From NCBI GenBank assembly GCA_020161935.1, contig JAIUNI010000014.1, forward strand, positions 1-64,000: DNA of 64,000 bases, written 5' to 3'. The DNA comes from Chloroflexota bacterium. GTDB taxonomy: Bacteria; Chloroflexota; Anaerolineae; Aggregatilineales; Phototrophicaceae. The position numbers and the translations under genes are program-made. Of this stretch, positions 32,154-41,848 are shown in pieces (position 1 is the first letter of the stretch; each line of letters opens with the position of its first letter). The notes below the pieces were generated by a model. The model had not been told where the DNA came from and searched no databases. It saw nothing but the letters and a program-made list of their open reading frames with translations.

Positions 32154-33401
32154 ATGAACGTTAAAAGAATAGTCCTATTTATGATGCTGTCCGCAGTCCT
32201 GCTGGTTTCAATACCGGCAGCGGCGCAGGATGGCCCGGTTACGATGTCGTTCTGGGTGCGCGATGCCAACACGCTCATTCAAAAGCTGGTGGATGAATGG
32301 AACGCCAGCCACGACAACCAAGTCGAACTGACGGAAATCCCCGCGTCGGAGTTCGTGACCAAGTTCGCGGCAGCCATCGCGGGCGGCGAGGCCCCCGATA
32401 TTGCCGGTATCGACCTGATCTACACGCCAGCCTTCGCGGCGGAAGGCCAGCTTGTCGATATTACCGACAAGGTGCAAGCCCTGCCCTACCTCGATGACCT
32501 CAGCCCGGCGCATGTGGCGCTCGGCACCTATGAAGGCCGTAACTACGCCGTCCCCTTCGCAGCGGAAGGCTCGTTCCTGATCTATAACAAAGACCTGTTC
32601 CGCGCGGCTGGCCTCGACCCGGAAGCCCCGCCGACCAACTGGGAAGAACTCTTAACCGCTGCCCGTGCCATTACCGCGCTGGGTGACGACACCTACGGTT
32701 ATTACTTCGCGGGGAACTGCGCCGGCTGCAACGCCTTCACCTACCTGCCGTTGATCTGGGCGAGCGGTGGCGACGTGCTGAGTGAAGATTACTCTGTGCC
32801 GACGCTGGATGACCCGGCAGTGAAGGAAGCTCTCCAGCTTTACCGTACCATGTGGGAAGAAGGTCTCATTCCCGAAGGCGCACAGGTCGATGATGGCGCG
32901 AACTTCACGAATGCATTCGGCACGGGCAAGATCGGTATGGCGGGTACGGGCGCGTTTGGCATCAACACCTACAAGACCAACTTCCCCGATCTCGACTTCG
33001 GCGTGACACTGCTCCCCGGTAAAGATGGCGGCACGGCTTCGTTTGGTGGTGGTGATGTCATCGGTATCCCGGCTGGTTCGGAATACGTTGACCAAGCATG
33101 GGAATTCATCGAATGGCTGCTTTCGGACGATGTGCAGTTGAACGTCTACGCGGCGAACGACAACCTGCCGCTGCGCCTCTCACTGGCGGACAACGAGTTC
33201 TTCGATGCTGACCCGCGCCTGAAGACGGCAGCCAGCACCCTCGCTGTGGGTCACACCCCGTACAGCCTGGTCTATAACGCGCTGTTTAACGATGGTAACG
33301 GCCCGTGGTTGTTCATGCTGCAAACGGCGATCTTCGATGGTGACATCGACGGTGCGATTGCGGAGGCCCAACAGTCCTTCGCGGACATCATGGCGGGTTA
33401 A
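32154..33401 (+). CDS. ABC transporter extracellular sugar-binding protein (family 1)
   Basis: A 415-residue secreted protein with a signal peptide cut after about residue 24 (SIPAAAQ). The fold is that of MalE/UgpB-like proteins: TMSFWVRDANTLIQKLVDEW at the start, the GGEAPDI signature, an NKDLFRAAGLDP segment and WEEL after it. It delivers a sugar or oligosaccharide to the two permeases encoded downstream. GAGGAG lies upstream of the ATG. No lipobox is seen, so the protein may be free or held by other means. The ligand is inferred from the GH127 gene in the same cluster. Confidence 0.9.
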   Translation: MNVKRIVLFMMLSAVLLVSIPAAAQDGPVTMSFWVRDANTLIQKLVDEWNASHDNQVELTEIPASEFVTKFAAAIAGGEAPDIAGIDLIYTPAFAAEGQLVDITDKVQALPYLDDLSPAHVALGTYEGRNYAVPFAAEGSFLIYNKDLFRAAGLDPEAPPTNWEELLTAARAITALGDDTYGYYFAGNCAGCNAFTYLPLIWASGGDVLSEDYSVPTLDDPAVKEALQLYRTMWEEGLIPEGAQVDDGANFTNAFGTGKIGMAGTGAFGINTYKTNFPDLDFGVTLLPGKDGGTASFGGGDVIGIPAGSEYVDQAWEFIEWLLSDDVQLNVYAANDNLPLRLSLADNEFFDADPRLKTAASTLAVGHTPYSLVYNALFNDGNGPWLFMLQTAIFDGDIDGAIAEAQQSFADIMAG

Positions 33402-33555
33402 TAACCTTCAATTCGACCCCACCCCTATCCCCTCCCCGTAGTAACAAGGAGGGGAACAGGAAAATGCACGGGAGGGTCTTAGACCCTCCCCTACCATCCA
33501 ATCATTTTATGATGATGGGGAACGTCTCATCCGTACTGCTGATATAAGGAACATC
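33402..33555. repeat. Intergenic GC-rich palindrome within the sugar operon
   Basis: GACCCCACCCCTATCCCC with CCTCCCCGTAGTAACAAGGA and an opposed GGGAGGGTCTTAGACCCTCC palindrome occupy about 33411-33495. They could attenuate transcription so that the binding protein is made in excess over the permeases; this is inference. Confidence 0.6.
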
Positions 33556-34485
33556 ATGGCATCTCACACGATGACCTCGGTATCCGAAGCAAAAAAAGCA
33601 AAGCAGACCACATGGCAGCGGCAGCGGTCGCGCACCGGCTTCTTATTCGTGCTGCCGACGGTGCTGTTCGTCAGTGTGTTCTTCCTCATTCCGCTGCTGA
33701 TGACGGCCTTCATGTCCCTGCATGACTGGCCGCTGTTCGGCGAACGCACCTTTATTGGCATCCAAAATTACCTTGATCTCTTTGGTGATAGACAGTTTAT
33801 TCGCAGTCTGGATTTTACCGCCCGCTATACGCTGGTGATTACGCCGCTGATCTTTATCGTGGCGTTCATCCTCGCCAGTTTGGTCAACCGCAGAATCCCG
33901 TTCATCGGCTTCTTCCGCACCATTTTCTTCCTGCCGGTGGTCATCGGCCTCGGCATTTCGAGCTTGCTGTGGGTGTGGCTGCTGAACGATCAAGTCGGCA
34001 TCATCAACAAGATCCTGCTGGATGTGGGCTTCATCGAAAAGCCGCAGCTCTGGCTCGCCAAGCCGGATGTGGCGATGAACGTCGTCATCGTGTCGGTCAT
34101 CTGGAAAACGGTCGGGTTCACGATGGTGCTGCTGCTGGCGGGTATGCAGGCCATCCCCGGCGAACTGTACGAGTCGGCGGAGGTGGACGGCGCGGGATAC
34201 TGGCAAAAGATGCGCTACATCACCCTGCCCTTATTACGCCGGACGATTGCTTTGGCGCTGGTGCTGTCGGTGATCGGCTCGATCCTCTCGTTCGACCAGT
34301 TCTTCATTATTACCGGCGGTGGCCCGCGCAACAGTACCATCTCGGTGGTGTACTGGATTTTCAACAACTCGTTCACCTACTTTAAGATGGGTTACGGCGC
34401 GGCGATGTCGATTGTGCTGATGATCGTGCTGGTGCTGCTCAGTGCCGTACAGCTTTTCGTACTGCGCGAAAACACCGACTCATAA
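33556..34485 (+). CDS. ABC sugar transporter permease, MalF/MsmF type
   Basis: A 309-residue inner-membrane protein with six predicted helices. The EAA loop that docks the ATPase is ELYESAEVDGAGYWQKMRYI (about residues 207-226), followed by LPLLRR. The basic N-terminus faces the cytoplasm. It pairs with the MalG-type permease 13 bases downstream. No ATPase gene is present in the cluster; carbohydrate importers of this class often share an MsmK-type ATPase encoded elsewhere. Confidence 0.9.
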   Translation: MASHTMTSVSEAKKAKQTTWQRQRSRTGFLFVLPTVLFVSVFFLIPLLMTAFMSLHDWPLFGERTFIGIQNYLDLFGDRQFIRSLDFTARYTLVITPLIFIVAFILASLVNRRIPFIGFFRTIFFLPVVIGLGISSLLWVWLLNDQVGIINKILLDVGFIEKPQLWLAKPDVAMNVVIVSVIWKTVGFTMVLLLAGMQAIPGELYESAEVDGAGYWQKMRYITLPLLRRTIALALVLSVIGSILSFDQFFIITGGGPRNSTISVVYWIFNNSFTYFKMGYGAAMSIVLMIVLVLLSAVQLFVLRENTDS

Positions 34486-34498
34486 GGAATAGTTAGCG

Positions 34499-35362
34499 AT
34501 GTATGCGAATACGACCTTTCGTAACTGGCAAATCCTCAAGAACATCACCATCTATGCCGTGTTGATCGTGCTGGCGGCGGTGTTCTTGTTTCCGTTGGTG
34601 TGGTCATTTCTAAACTCGGTCAAAACGCCGCCGGAAGCGCTGGCGGTTCCCCCGACTTACCTGCCCACACGCATCGTACTCGATAATTATGCCGAGCTGA
34701 CGACCTACGGGCGCGGCGGCATCGTCCGGCGCATCACCAACAGCGCCTTCGTCGCGGTGGTCACGGTGGTCGGCACGCTGGTGCTGAGTACGCTCGGCGG
34801 TTACGGCTTCGCCCGCTTCAAGTTCAAGGGCAAGAATGTGCTGTTCGTGCTGGTGCTTTCGACATTGATGATCCCGTTCCAGTCGATCTTGATACCGCTG
34901 TTTGTGATGCTCTCGGCGGTGGATTTGCATAACAACCTGTTCGGGCTGGCGCTGGTGTACATCACCTTCCAACTGCCGTTCGGCATCTTCCTGATGCGGA
35001 ACAGCTTTATGACCGTGCCGCAGGAAATTGAGGAATCGGCGCTGCTGGACGGCTGTACGTCGGTTAGTGTGTTGTACAAAATGCTGCTGCGGTTGGTGCT
35101 GCCGGGGATTATCACGGTCGCCATTTATGCCTTCATCAATTCGTGGAACGAGTTTTTGGCGGCGTTGATCTTTATGACCGATCAGGATAACTTCACCCTG
35201 CCGATCTTCCTGTCGAACGTTCGCAGCGGCTTATACGGGCAGATTGACTGGGGTGCGCTGCAAGCGGGTGTGACGGTTTCGATTATTCCCAGCGTGCTCA
35301 TCTTCCTGCTGCTGCAACGCTATTACATGAACGGGTTGATGGGCGGCGCGGTCAAGAGTTGA
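34499..35362 (+). CDS. ABC sugar transporter permease, MalG/MsmG type
   Basis: A 287-residue membrane protein with six helices. The EAA loop is IEESALLDGCTSVSVLYKML (about residues 178-197), followed by LVLPGI. It forms the translocation pore together with the upstream permease. Thirteen bases separate the two genes, implying co-translation. It ends in a short polar C-terminus (NGLMGGAVKS), as is typical for the family. Confidence 0.9.
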   Translation: MYANTTFRNWQILKNITIYAVLIVLAAVFLFPLVWSFLNSVKTPPEALAVPPTYLPTRIVLDNYAELTTYGRGGIVRRITNSAFVAVVTVVGTLVLSTLGGYGFARFKFKGKNVLFVLVLSTLMIPFQSILIPLFVMLSAVDLHNNLFGLALVYITFQLPFGIFLMRNSFMTVPQEIEESALLDGCTSVSVLYKMLLRLVLPGIITVAIYAFINSWNEFLAALIFMTDQDNFTLPIFLSNVRSGLYGQIDWGALQAGVTVSIIPSVLIFLLLQRYYMNGLMGGAVKS

Positions 35363-35597
35363 GGTAAACCCCCATCCCAGCCCTCCCCCGTAAACGAGGG
35401 AGGGAGTAAAACAAATTCTTGAGAGCATTTTTGAAGTCCCTTTAGTGGACTTGTCTGATGGTTAGCATGATGGCTTTAGCCTCATGCGATGCAAACGCAA
35501 ACCTTGTAATTACCGGACAAGGCTATTTTGGGATGAGGGTAAATAAGGCAACATTTCGTTTGATACGTTGGTTTCATCATTACAATCGAGGATTTCC
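35363..35597. repeat. Intergenic repeats before the GH127 gene
   Basis: A CCCTCCCCCGTAAACGAGGG palindrome lies at about 35378-35405. A second dispersed element (35425-35500) has stems GCATGATGGC/GCCTCATGC and AGTCCCTTTAGTGGACT; it recurs inverted at about 47620-47690. AGGATTTCC precedes the next start. Confidence 0.6.
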
Positions 35598-37478
35598 ATG
35601 AAAAGATTGGCACAAAATCGCCCACCTTTGTTACCGGCTGCGTTCGTCGCCCTGCCCTTAGGGGCGATCAAACCGACCGGCTGGCTGAAAGATCAACTGC
35701 GTATTCAAGCCGACGGCCTGACCGGACACTTGGACGAGATTTGGGCGGATGTTGGCCCGAACAGCGGCTGGCTGGGCGGCACGGGCGAGTCGTGGGAACG
35801 CGGCCCGTACTATCTCGATGGCTTGCTGCCGCTGGCTTACCTGCTGGATGACGAAACGCTGCTGGCGAAGGTCAAGCCGTGGATCGAGTGGACGCTCAAT
35901 TCGGGCCGTCCCAACGGGAACTTCGGCACGCGGCATCATGACTGGTGGCCGCGCATGGTCATGCTCAAGGTGCTGACCATGTACTACGAAGCGACCGAGG
36001 ACGCGCGGGTCATCAAGCTGCTGACGGATTACTTCGCCTACCAGCACAAAGTCATGGCGGTGCGCCCGTTGGATATGTGGGGATGGGCGCGGGCGATGGA
36101 TAACGTGCTGGTGATCCACTGGCTGTACAACATCACCGGCGAGGGCTTTTTACTTGAACTTGCCGAGCAGATGATCGCGGGGACGCTGGATTGGGCGGAG
36201 TGGCAGGCGAATTATAAGCTCGGCCAAATCCTGCACCTGCAAGAGTGGGACGGCGCAATGTACACGCATGTCGTCAATAACGCGATGGGTGTGAAGGCGG
36301 CGGGTGTTTTTTACGCGCAAACTGGTAAGGAATGGCACCGATTAGCCCCGAAGGTGAGCATCGAAAAACTGATGGAGCATCATGGGCAGCCCAACGGCAT
36401 CTGGAGCGGCGACGAACACCTGAACGGCACGTCACCCACCAGCGGCACGGAACTGTGCGCGGTGGCTGAATATATGTACTCGCTGGAAGAACTGATCCGC
36501 GTGCTTGGTGACTCGTACTACGGCGACCGCTTGGAACAGCTTGCTTACAACGCCTACCCTGCCACCTGCACACCGGATATGTGGGCGCACCAGTACGACC
36601 AGCAGGTGAACCAAGTGTTGGTCAGCCACGCCCACCGCGACTGGACGAACAACGGCGACGAGTCCAACATCTTTGGCCTTGAACCCAACTTCGGCTGCTG
36701 CACCGCCAATATGCATCAGGCATGGCCGAAGTTCGTGAAAAGCCTGTTCATGGGGACGGACGACGGCGGCCTCGTGGCGATTGCCTATGCGCCGTGCGAG
36801 GTGAAAACCACCGTCGCGGACGCGGTGGCGATCACCATCACCGAAACGACCAACTACCCGTTTGAAGGCACGGTCGCGTTCGATATTCAGTTGGAACGCG
36901 CGGCCTCGTTCACGTTTCAACTGCGTATCCCCGAATGGGCCGCCAGCGCCAGCGTCTCGGTCAACGGGGCGGCGGTCACGGTCACACAGGCTGGCAGCTT
37001 CTACACCATCGAGCGCGAGTGGCAGTCCGGCGACCGGATTGAGGTAGAGTTCCCGCTGACGGTGCGCGTGACCAGCGGGCATGAGGGGCTGATTTCGGTG
37101 TATCGCGGGCCGCTGCTGTTCGGGCTGCGGATCGACGAGGATTGGCGCAAGCTGAAGGGCGAGGAACCGCACGCTGACTGGGAGATTTACCCCAAGAGCG
37201 CGTGGAATTACGGGCTGAACATCCAGCCGCAGCAGTTGAACGGCGCGTTCGAGGTGGTTAATAAGCCGATGTCGACCATGCCCTTCTCGCCGGAAGGTGC
37301 GCCGGTTGAACTGAAGGTGAACGCCCAAAAGCTGCCGCAGTGGACGCTGGAACACAACTCGGCTGGGGCGATCAAGGTTGGCCCGCACACCAGCAGCGAG
37401 GCGGTAGAGCGTGTGACGCTGATCCCCTACGGCTCGACCAACCTGCGTGTGGCGGCCTTCCCGCTGGCGGAAAGTTAG
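35598..37478 (+). CDS. GH127 beta-L-arabinofuranosidase (DUF1680 family)
   Basis: A 626-residue glycoside hydrolase with an (alpha/alpha)6 barrel followed by beta domains. The zinc-thiolate site known from Bifidobacterium HypBA1 (Glu338, Cys340, Cys417, Cys418) maps to Glu285 and Cys287 (GTELCAVAEYM) and Cys367-Cys368 (FGCCTANMHQAW), so the catalytic nucleophile is present. There is no signal peptide, so it acts on imported sugars. It is the last gene of the LacI-ABC cluster, fitting degradation of beta-arabinofuranosides from plant or other glycoproteins. The ATG at 35598 has GAGG upstream. Family membership is firm; the exact substrate is inferred. Confidence 0.88.
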   Translation: MKRLAQNRPPLLPAAFVALPLGAIKPTGWLKDQLRIQADGLTGHLDEIWADVGPNSGWLGGTGESWERGPYYLDGLLPLAYLLDDETLLAKVKPWIEWTLNSGRPNGNFGTRHHDWWPRMVMLKVLTMYYEATEDARVIKLLTDYFAYQHKVMAVRPLDMWGWARAMDNVLVIHWLYNITGEGFLLELAEQMIAGTLDWAEWQANYKLGQILHLQEWDGAMYTHVVNNAMGVKAAGVFYAQTGKEWHRLAPKVSIEKLMEHHGQPNGIWSGDEHLNGTSPTSGTELCAVAEYMYSLEELIRVLGDSYYGDRLEQLAYNAYPATCTPDMWAHQYDQQVNQVLVSHAHRDWTNNGDESNIFGLEPNFGCCTANMHQAWPKFVKSLFMGTDDGGLVAIAYAPCEVKTTVADAVAITITETTNYPFEGTVAFDIQLERAASFTFQLRIPEWAASASVSVNGAAVTVTQAGSFYTIEREWQSGDRIEVEFPLTVRVTSGHEGLISVYRGPLLFGLRIDEDWRKLKGEEPHADWEIYPKSAWNYGLNIQPQQLNGAFEVVNKPMSTMPFSPEGAPVELKVNAQKLPQWTLEHNSAGAIKVGPHTSSEAVERVTLIPYGSTNLRVAAFPLAES

Positions 37479-38099
37479 TACACCGAACCAAAACGCAAAG
37501 GTGCAAAGTGGCAAAGACGCAAAGGATTTTTAACACAAAGGCTCGATGACACAGAGGCACAGCGCGTAGATGATTTTTGTAGGGGCGCACGGTTGTGCGC
37601 CCTTTTGATTCGCCCTAAAGGACTTCCTTTGGTCGTAAAATGCGAATTTTGCACAAATTGCACATTTTCCCGCCGAAATGACTGGCGGGAAGCTCCCGTG
37701 CAGCCGCTGAAGTGCGATTTTGTGGCGGCGGGAGTGAGAGAGTGCGGCGCTGAAATGACGCAAGTGCGGCGGATGTACGGGAGAATGCCACCGCTGTGCC
37801 ACTTTTGGCGGGAATGAGGGAGGAAGCCGCCGAAGCTGCAAAAGCAAAGGCAATACATTTTCACCACAAAGGCACAAAGACAATCATTGTTAACCGCAGA
37901 GACGCAGAGCGTAGTTTCAAGTTTTAAGTTAGAAGTGAAAAGCAAATTCATTTTTAACCGCCAAGTCGCCAAGAACGCCAAGAAAATACGGAGACCATTT
38001 TCACCACAGAGGACACAGAGCAATACAAGAGACATTATAGCACAAGTATTCTAGTTGTGCAGTTAGAGTTTACAAACTTTTTGAGGGGGAAGTTGCAGG
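37479..38099. repeat. Gene-free region of word repeats and hairpins
   Basis: CGCAAAG/GCAAAG words occur at 37493-37527. An opposed CCCTAC-family hairpin (GTAGGGGCGCAC...GTGCGCCC) lies at 37578-37603. A degenerate CATTTTCCCGCCGAAATG block (about 37655-37830) mirrors that at 25185-25345. CACAAAGGCACAAAG, CGCAGAGACGCAGAG and CGCCAAGTCGCCAAG words follow at 37860-38020. Confidence 0.65.
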
Positions 38100-39745
38100 G
38101 TTGAGGCGGACGCGATATATCGCGTCCCTACAGGCGCATCGCCACGCCGGTTGTGGTGGGTTGAGGCGGAGGCAGATAGGCCGTCCAGCATTAATGGGTT
38201 GAAGGATGGGAGATGGCGGAGGCGATATATCGCGTCCCTACAGGCGCATCGCCACGCCGGTTGTGGTGGGTTGAGGCGGAGGCAGATAGGCCGTCCGGCA
38301 TTAATGGGTTGAAGGGTGGGAGATGGCGGAGGCGCTGTCTCGCGTCCCTACACACGCATCGCCACGCCGGTTGCGGTGGGTTGAGGCGGAGGCAGATAGG
38401 CCGTCCGGCATTAATGGGTTGAAGGGTGGGAGATGGCGGACGCGCTGTCTCGCGTCCCTACACACGCATCGCCACGTCGGTTGCGGTGGGTTGAGGCGGA
38501 GGCAGATAGACCGTCCGACATTAATGGGTTGAAGGGTGGGAGATGGCGGAGGCGCTGTCTCGCGTCCCTACACAACGCATCATCACGCCGGTTGTGGTGG
38601 GTTGAGGCGGAGGCAGATAGACCGTCCGACATTAATGGGTTGAAGGGTGGGAGATGGCGGACGCGCTGTCTCGCGTCCCTACACGCGCATCGCCATGCCG
38701 GTTGTGGTGGGTTGAGGCGGAGGCAGATGGGCCGTCCGGCATTAATGGGTTGAAGGGTGGGAAATGGCGGAGGCGCTGTCTCGCGTCCCTACAGGCGTGG
38801 TGATGGACAGGGTTGGTGGCAGGGAGGCGGAGGCGTTGTCTCGCGTCCCTACACACGCATCATCGTGCCGGTTGTGGTGGGTTGAGGCGGAGGCAGATAG
38901 GCCGTCCGACATTAATGGGTTGAAGGGTGGGAGATGGCGGACGCGCTGTCTCGCGTCCCTACACAACGCATCATCACGCCGGTTGTGGTGGGTTGAGGCG
39001 GAGGCAGATGGGCCGTCCGGCATTAATGGGTTGAAGGGTGGGAGATGGCGGACGTGCTGTCTCGCGTCCCTACAGGCGTGGTGATGAACAGGGTTGGTGG
39101 CAGGGAGGCGGACGCGCTGTCTCGCGTCCCTACACACGCATCGCCACGCCGGTTGTGGTGAGTTGAGGCGGAGGCAGATAGGCCGTTCGGCATTAATGGG
39201 TTGAAGGGTGGGAGATGGCGGACGCGCTGTCTCGCGTCCCTACACACGCATTGCCACGCCGGTTGCGGTGGGTTGAGACGGAGGCAGATGGGCCGTCCGG
39301 CATTAATGGGTTGAAGGGTGGGAGATGGCGGACGCGCTGTCTCGCGTCCCTACACGCGCATCATCATGCCGGTTGTGGTGGGTTGAGGCGGAGGCAGATA
39401 GGTCGTCCGGCATTAATGGGTTGAAGGGTGGGAGATGGCGGAGGCGCTGTCTCGCGTCCCTACACACGCATCGCCACGCCGGTTGTGGTGGGTTGAGGCG
39501 GAGGCGCTGTCTCGCGTCCCTACACGCGCATCATCATGCCGGTTGTGGTGGGTTGAGGCGGAGGCAGATAGGCCGTCCGGCATTAATGGGTTGAAGGGTG
39601 GGAGATGGCGGACGCGCTGTCTCGCGTCCCTACACGCGCATCATCACGCCGGTTGTGGTGGGTTGAGGCGGAGGCAGATGGGCCGTCCGGCATTAATGGG
39701 TTGAAGGGTGGGAGATGGCGGACGCGCTGTCTCGCGTCCCTACAC
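38100..39745 (+). repeat. Tandem array of a 110-bp unit built on the CCCTAC hairpin
   Basis: Seventeen hairpins (arms GGACGCG or GGAGGCG with CGCGTCC, tail CCTACA) are spaced mostly 110 bp apart. Between them lies a constant stretch including CGCCGGTTGTGGTGGGTTGA, GGCAGATAGGCCGTCCGGC and ATTAATGGGTTGAAGGGTGG. Three units are shortened to about 60-70 bp, starting near 38768, 39048 and 39438. A unit of 110 bp is not a multiple of three, and frames rotate, so the long open frames here are not genes. There are no unique spacers, so this is not CRISPR. Confidence 0.92.
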
Positions 39746-39760
39746 CATAAACGCGCAAAT

Positions 39761-40636
39761 TTAGCCACTCAACGCGATGGTGATGGGTTCGAACTCACCG
39801 GCGATACGGGGGGCGACGAGCAGGGTTTGAACGGTGCTGACCAGCGGAATTTCGAACACGACCCAGCCGCTTGTGACGCGCCCCAGTGCCACCGCCTCTA
39901 ACGGGGTTTCGCCGCTGATGCTCAGGCCGCTGCGGGGTTCGATGCCTGTGCCGTCATCCAAAATTACGCTGATACGCGCCTGTGGCGGCTGGTCGCAAAT
40001 CCCGCTGCGGCACTCGAAGGTGAGTTCCAGCGCATAGAACCGCGCACCGGCAATCGGTGTGGCTAAGGAGCCGTCACTGTTCCGCACCACACGCCGCGAC
40101 TCGTTTTCCAGCGCCAGCACATTCAGGATGCCCTGCGGATAACGGGCTGTGTAGCCTTCGGTGGTTAAGGTTTGGCTGGTGTCGGGTAAGTCAGCCGCGA
40201 CGACAACGGTTGGCACGACCGCCGTTTGGGTCATGGCGGTGCTGTCTACGGTTGGCGGTGGTTGGCTGCGGTTGAACAGCGCAATCAAGGCGACCGTAAT
40301 CAGCACGCCGACGAGTGTAAACCCACCCGCCAGCAGCAACGGCTGACGGCGGATGGCGGGCGGTAACGGCGCTGTGTAGGCGGCTTCATCCTGCAAGTAT
40401 GACTGTGCCATTCGCGCGTATTTATCCTCCGGCGGCACGCGACTGACCAGCACACGCAGCCCTTCGGTCACGGCTTCGGGTGTCGGCTGGGTATGCGCCT
40501 CAAGCCACAGCGTCAGGGGTAAATCGGGGTCGGGATGCGGTGCGGCTTCGGCACGGTATTCGTCGAGCAGACGCTGGGCTTCGGCTGGCAGCCCTTCTAA
40601 TAAGGCGATGTTGGCTTTAATGAGTGTCGGGTGCAT
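39761..40636 (-). CDS. Single-pass membrane protein of unknown function
   Basis: A 291-residue protein. Residues 1-95 are soluble and helical (starting MHPTLIKANIALLEGLPAEA, TPR-like). One membrane helix follows at about 99-121, then a Thr/Val-rich linker and an external beta-rich domain (about 155-291) containing a possible disulfide (ECRSGICDQ). The layout suggests an inside scaffold joined to an outside binding domain. It is followed upstream at six bases by the Uma2 gene on the same strand. Family not recognised. Confidence 0.65.
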   Translation of the reverse strand: MHPTLIKANIALLEGLPAEAQRLLDEYRAEAAPHPDPDLPLTLWLEAHTQPTPEAVTEGLRVLVSRVPPEDKYARMAQSYLQDEAAYTAPLPPAIRRQPLLLAGGFTLVGVLITVALIALFNRSQPPPTVDSTAMTQTAVVPTVVVAADLPDTSQTLTTEGYTARYPQGILNVLALENESRRVVRNSDGSLATPIAGARFYALELTFECRSGICDQPPQARISVILDDGTGIEPRSGLSISGETPLEAVALGRVTSGWVVFEIPLVSTVQTLLVAPRIAGEFEPITIALSG

Positions 40637-40641
40637 GAGTT

Positions 40642-41181
40642 TTAACGGAACAATTTGGCAGCATCAATGGTTAAGCCGGCGATGACATCGACCGGAATAG
40701 AATGGGATACACCGTAAGTCGCCATTGGTTTTTCTGGTGCATAAACGTCAATTAGCCGTTCGTCGGGATAGACTTCCCACAGAAGTATACCCGCTTCAAT
40801 ATACTTCCGGCGCTTCGCGTTAATTTCGGCCAATTTATCGTTCGGTGAAATGATTTCGGCAACCCACAACGGTGGCTCAGGGTCAGGATATTCATCGGTC
40901 GTCGGGGTTGGTTTATAGGCGAAATCCGGCGCAAGTGTGTTACTGCCGATCCGGTATGCGCCATCACCGATGCTGATGAAACAGGTTAACTCATGCGTTT
41001 CGCAGTAGTTTTGGGTGATGTGACCGAGGGTAAATGCCGAGTTGGAATTGCGCGATGAACTTGGCATCTTCTCGATAATCTCCCCGTTAATCCATTCAAA
41101 ATTGCGCCCGGCATTCTCTGGCAGCAGCGCAAATGCCAAAAATTCCTCGAAGGTTATCGGTTTGGCTTGTGCTTCAAACAT
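40642..41181 (-). CDS. Uma2-family (DUF820) putative endonuclease
   Basis: A 179-residue protein of the PD-(D/E)xK-like Uma2 family, very common in Cyanobacteria and Chloroflexota. Family landmarks are FEWINGEIIEKM near the start, LAPDFAYKP with the acidic residue, WVAEIISPND, and KRRKYIEAGILLWEVYPDER. The ATG at 41181 was chosen at the usual family start. Its stop lies six bases before the start of the membrane-protein gene. The biological role of this family is not known. Confidence 0.8.
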   Translation of the reverse strand: MFEAQAKPITFEEFLAFALLPENAGRNFEWINGEIIEKMPSSSRNSNSAFTLGHITQNYCETHELTCFISIGDGAYRIGSNTLAPDFAYKPTPTTDEYPDPEPPLWVAEIISPNDKLAEINAKRRKYIEAGILLWEVYPDERLIDVYAPEKPMATYGVSHSIPVDVIAGLTIDAAKLFR

Positions 41182-41248
41182 GGCGTACGTCCTCACAACG
41201 ACATCATTGTCACCAGTCTACGCGGAAACGTATGCCGGGGGCAACTCT

Positions 41249-41848
41249 CTATTGATTACTCGTTTTGTGGGTGACTTCATAGCGTAACAATACGTTGTCG
41301 GAGTTTTCCCAGCGGCGGGTTTCGATCAGCTTTAGGGATGCGGGCGTGCCACCCGCGAATACGGGGACACCGTTTCCGAGGATGCGGCTGCCCACCAGCA
41401 GGTGTATTTCATCAATCAGGCCGTGGGCGAGCAGATCGTTCCAGAGGGTTTTACTGCCGGTGATGAGGATATCTTTGCCGTCCTGCTGTTTGAGGTCGGT
41501 GATCTGCTGGTAGGCATCTTGACGTTTGACGATGCGGACATCCTGCCAGTTTCCCGTCAGCGTATCGGAGATCACCATGCCCTTGACGTGTTTGCTCGAC
41601 TGCGACAGATCGCGCTGACCGTCCGTCCATTCGTCCGAATCGGGATTTTCGGCGACTTTGGGCCAGAAGCCTTGAAACAGCTCGAAGGAAACCCGACCGA
41701 TCAGATGCACATCAGCATTTCGCAGCAGTTCGGCGTTGTAGGTGTCAAAGACATCGCCCATCATCGGGAACATGACCGAGACATCATTGGCGACACCGGT
41801 ATGATAGCCATCGAGTGAGATGACGTTATAGACGATAATTTTCCGCAT
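41249..41848 (-). CDS. Dihydrofolate reductase / RibD C-terminal domain family protein
   Basis: A 199-residue NADPH-type reductase fold. It starts RKIIVYNVISLDGYHTG, typical of the YwjB/YyaP-like DHFR-related group, with IGRVSFELFQGFWP and ITGSKTLWNDLLAHGLIDEI as nucleotide-binding and core motifs. These proteins are not true folate reductases; many are of unknown substrate. The ATG at 41848 is the family start. It forms a single gene, with an unrelated Uma2 gene downstream. Confidence 0.8.
   Translation of the reverse strand: MRKIIVYNVISLDGYHTGVANDVSVMFPMMGDVFDTYNAELLRNADVHLIGRVSFELFQGFWPKVAENPDSDEWTDGQRDLSQSSKHVKGMVISDTLTGNWQDVRIVKRQDAYQQITDLKQQDGKDILITGSKTLWNDLLAHGLIDEIHLLVGSRILGNGVPVFAGGTPASLKLIETRRWENSDNVLLRYEVTHKTSNQ

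Noticed and set aside
38100..39745. CRISPR array
   Set aside because: The repeated unit is continuous at 110 bp with no unique spacers, and no cas genes are near.
39780..39800. GGTTCGAACTC resembling a tRNA T-loop
   Set aside because: It lies within a coding gene and no acceptor or anticodon stems are found around it.
38213..39901. Many long open frames on both strands across the tandem array
   Set aside because: They repeat with the 110-bp unit, which rotates the frame; all have the same repeat peptides and no ribosome sites.
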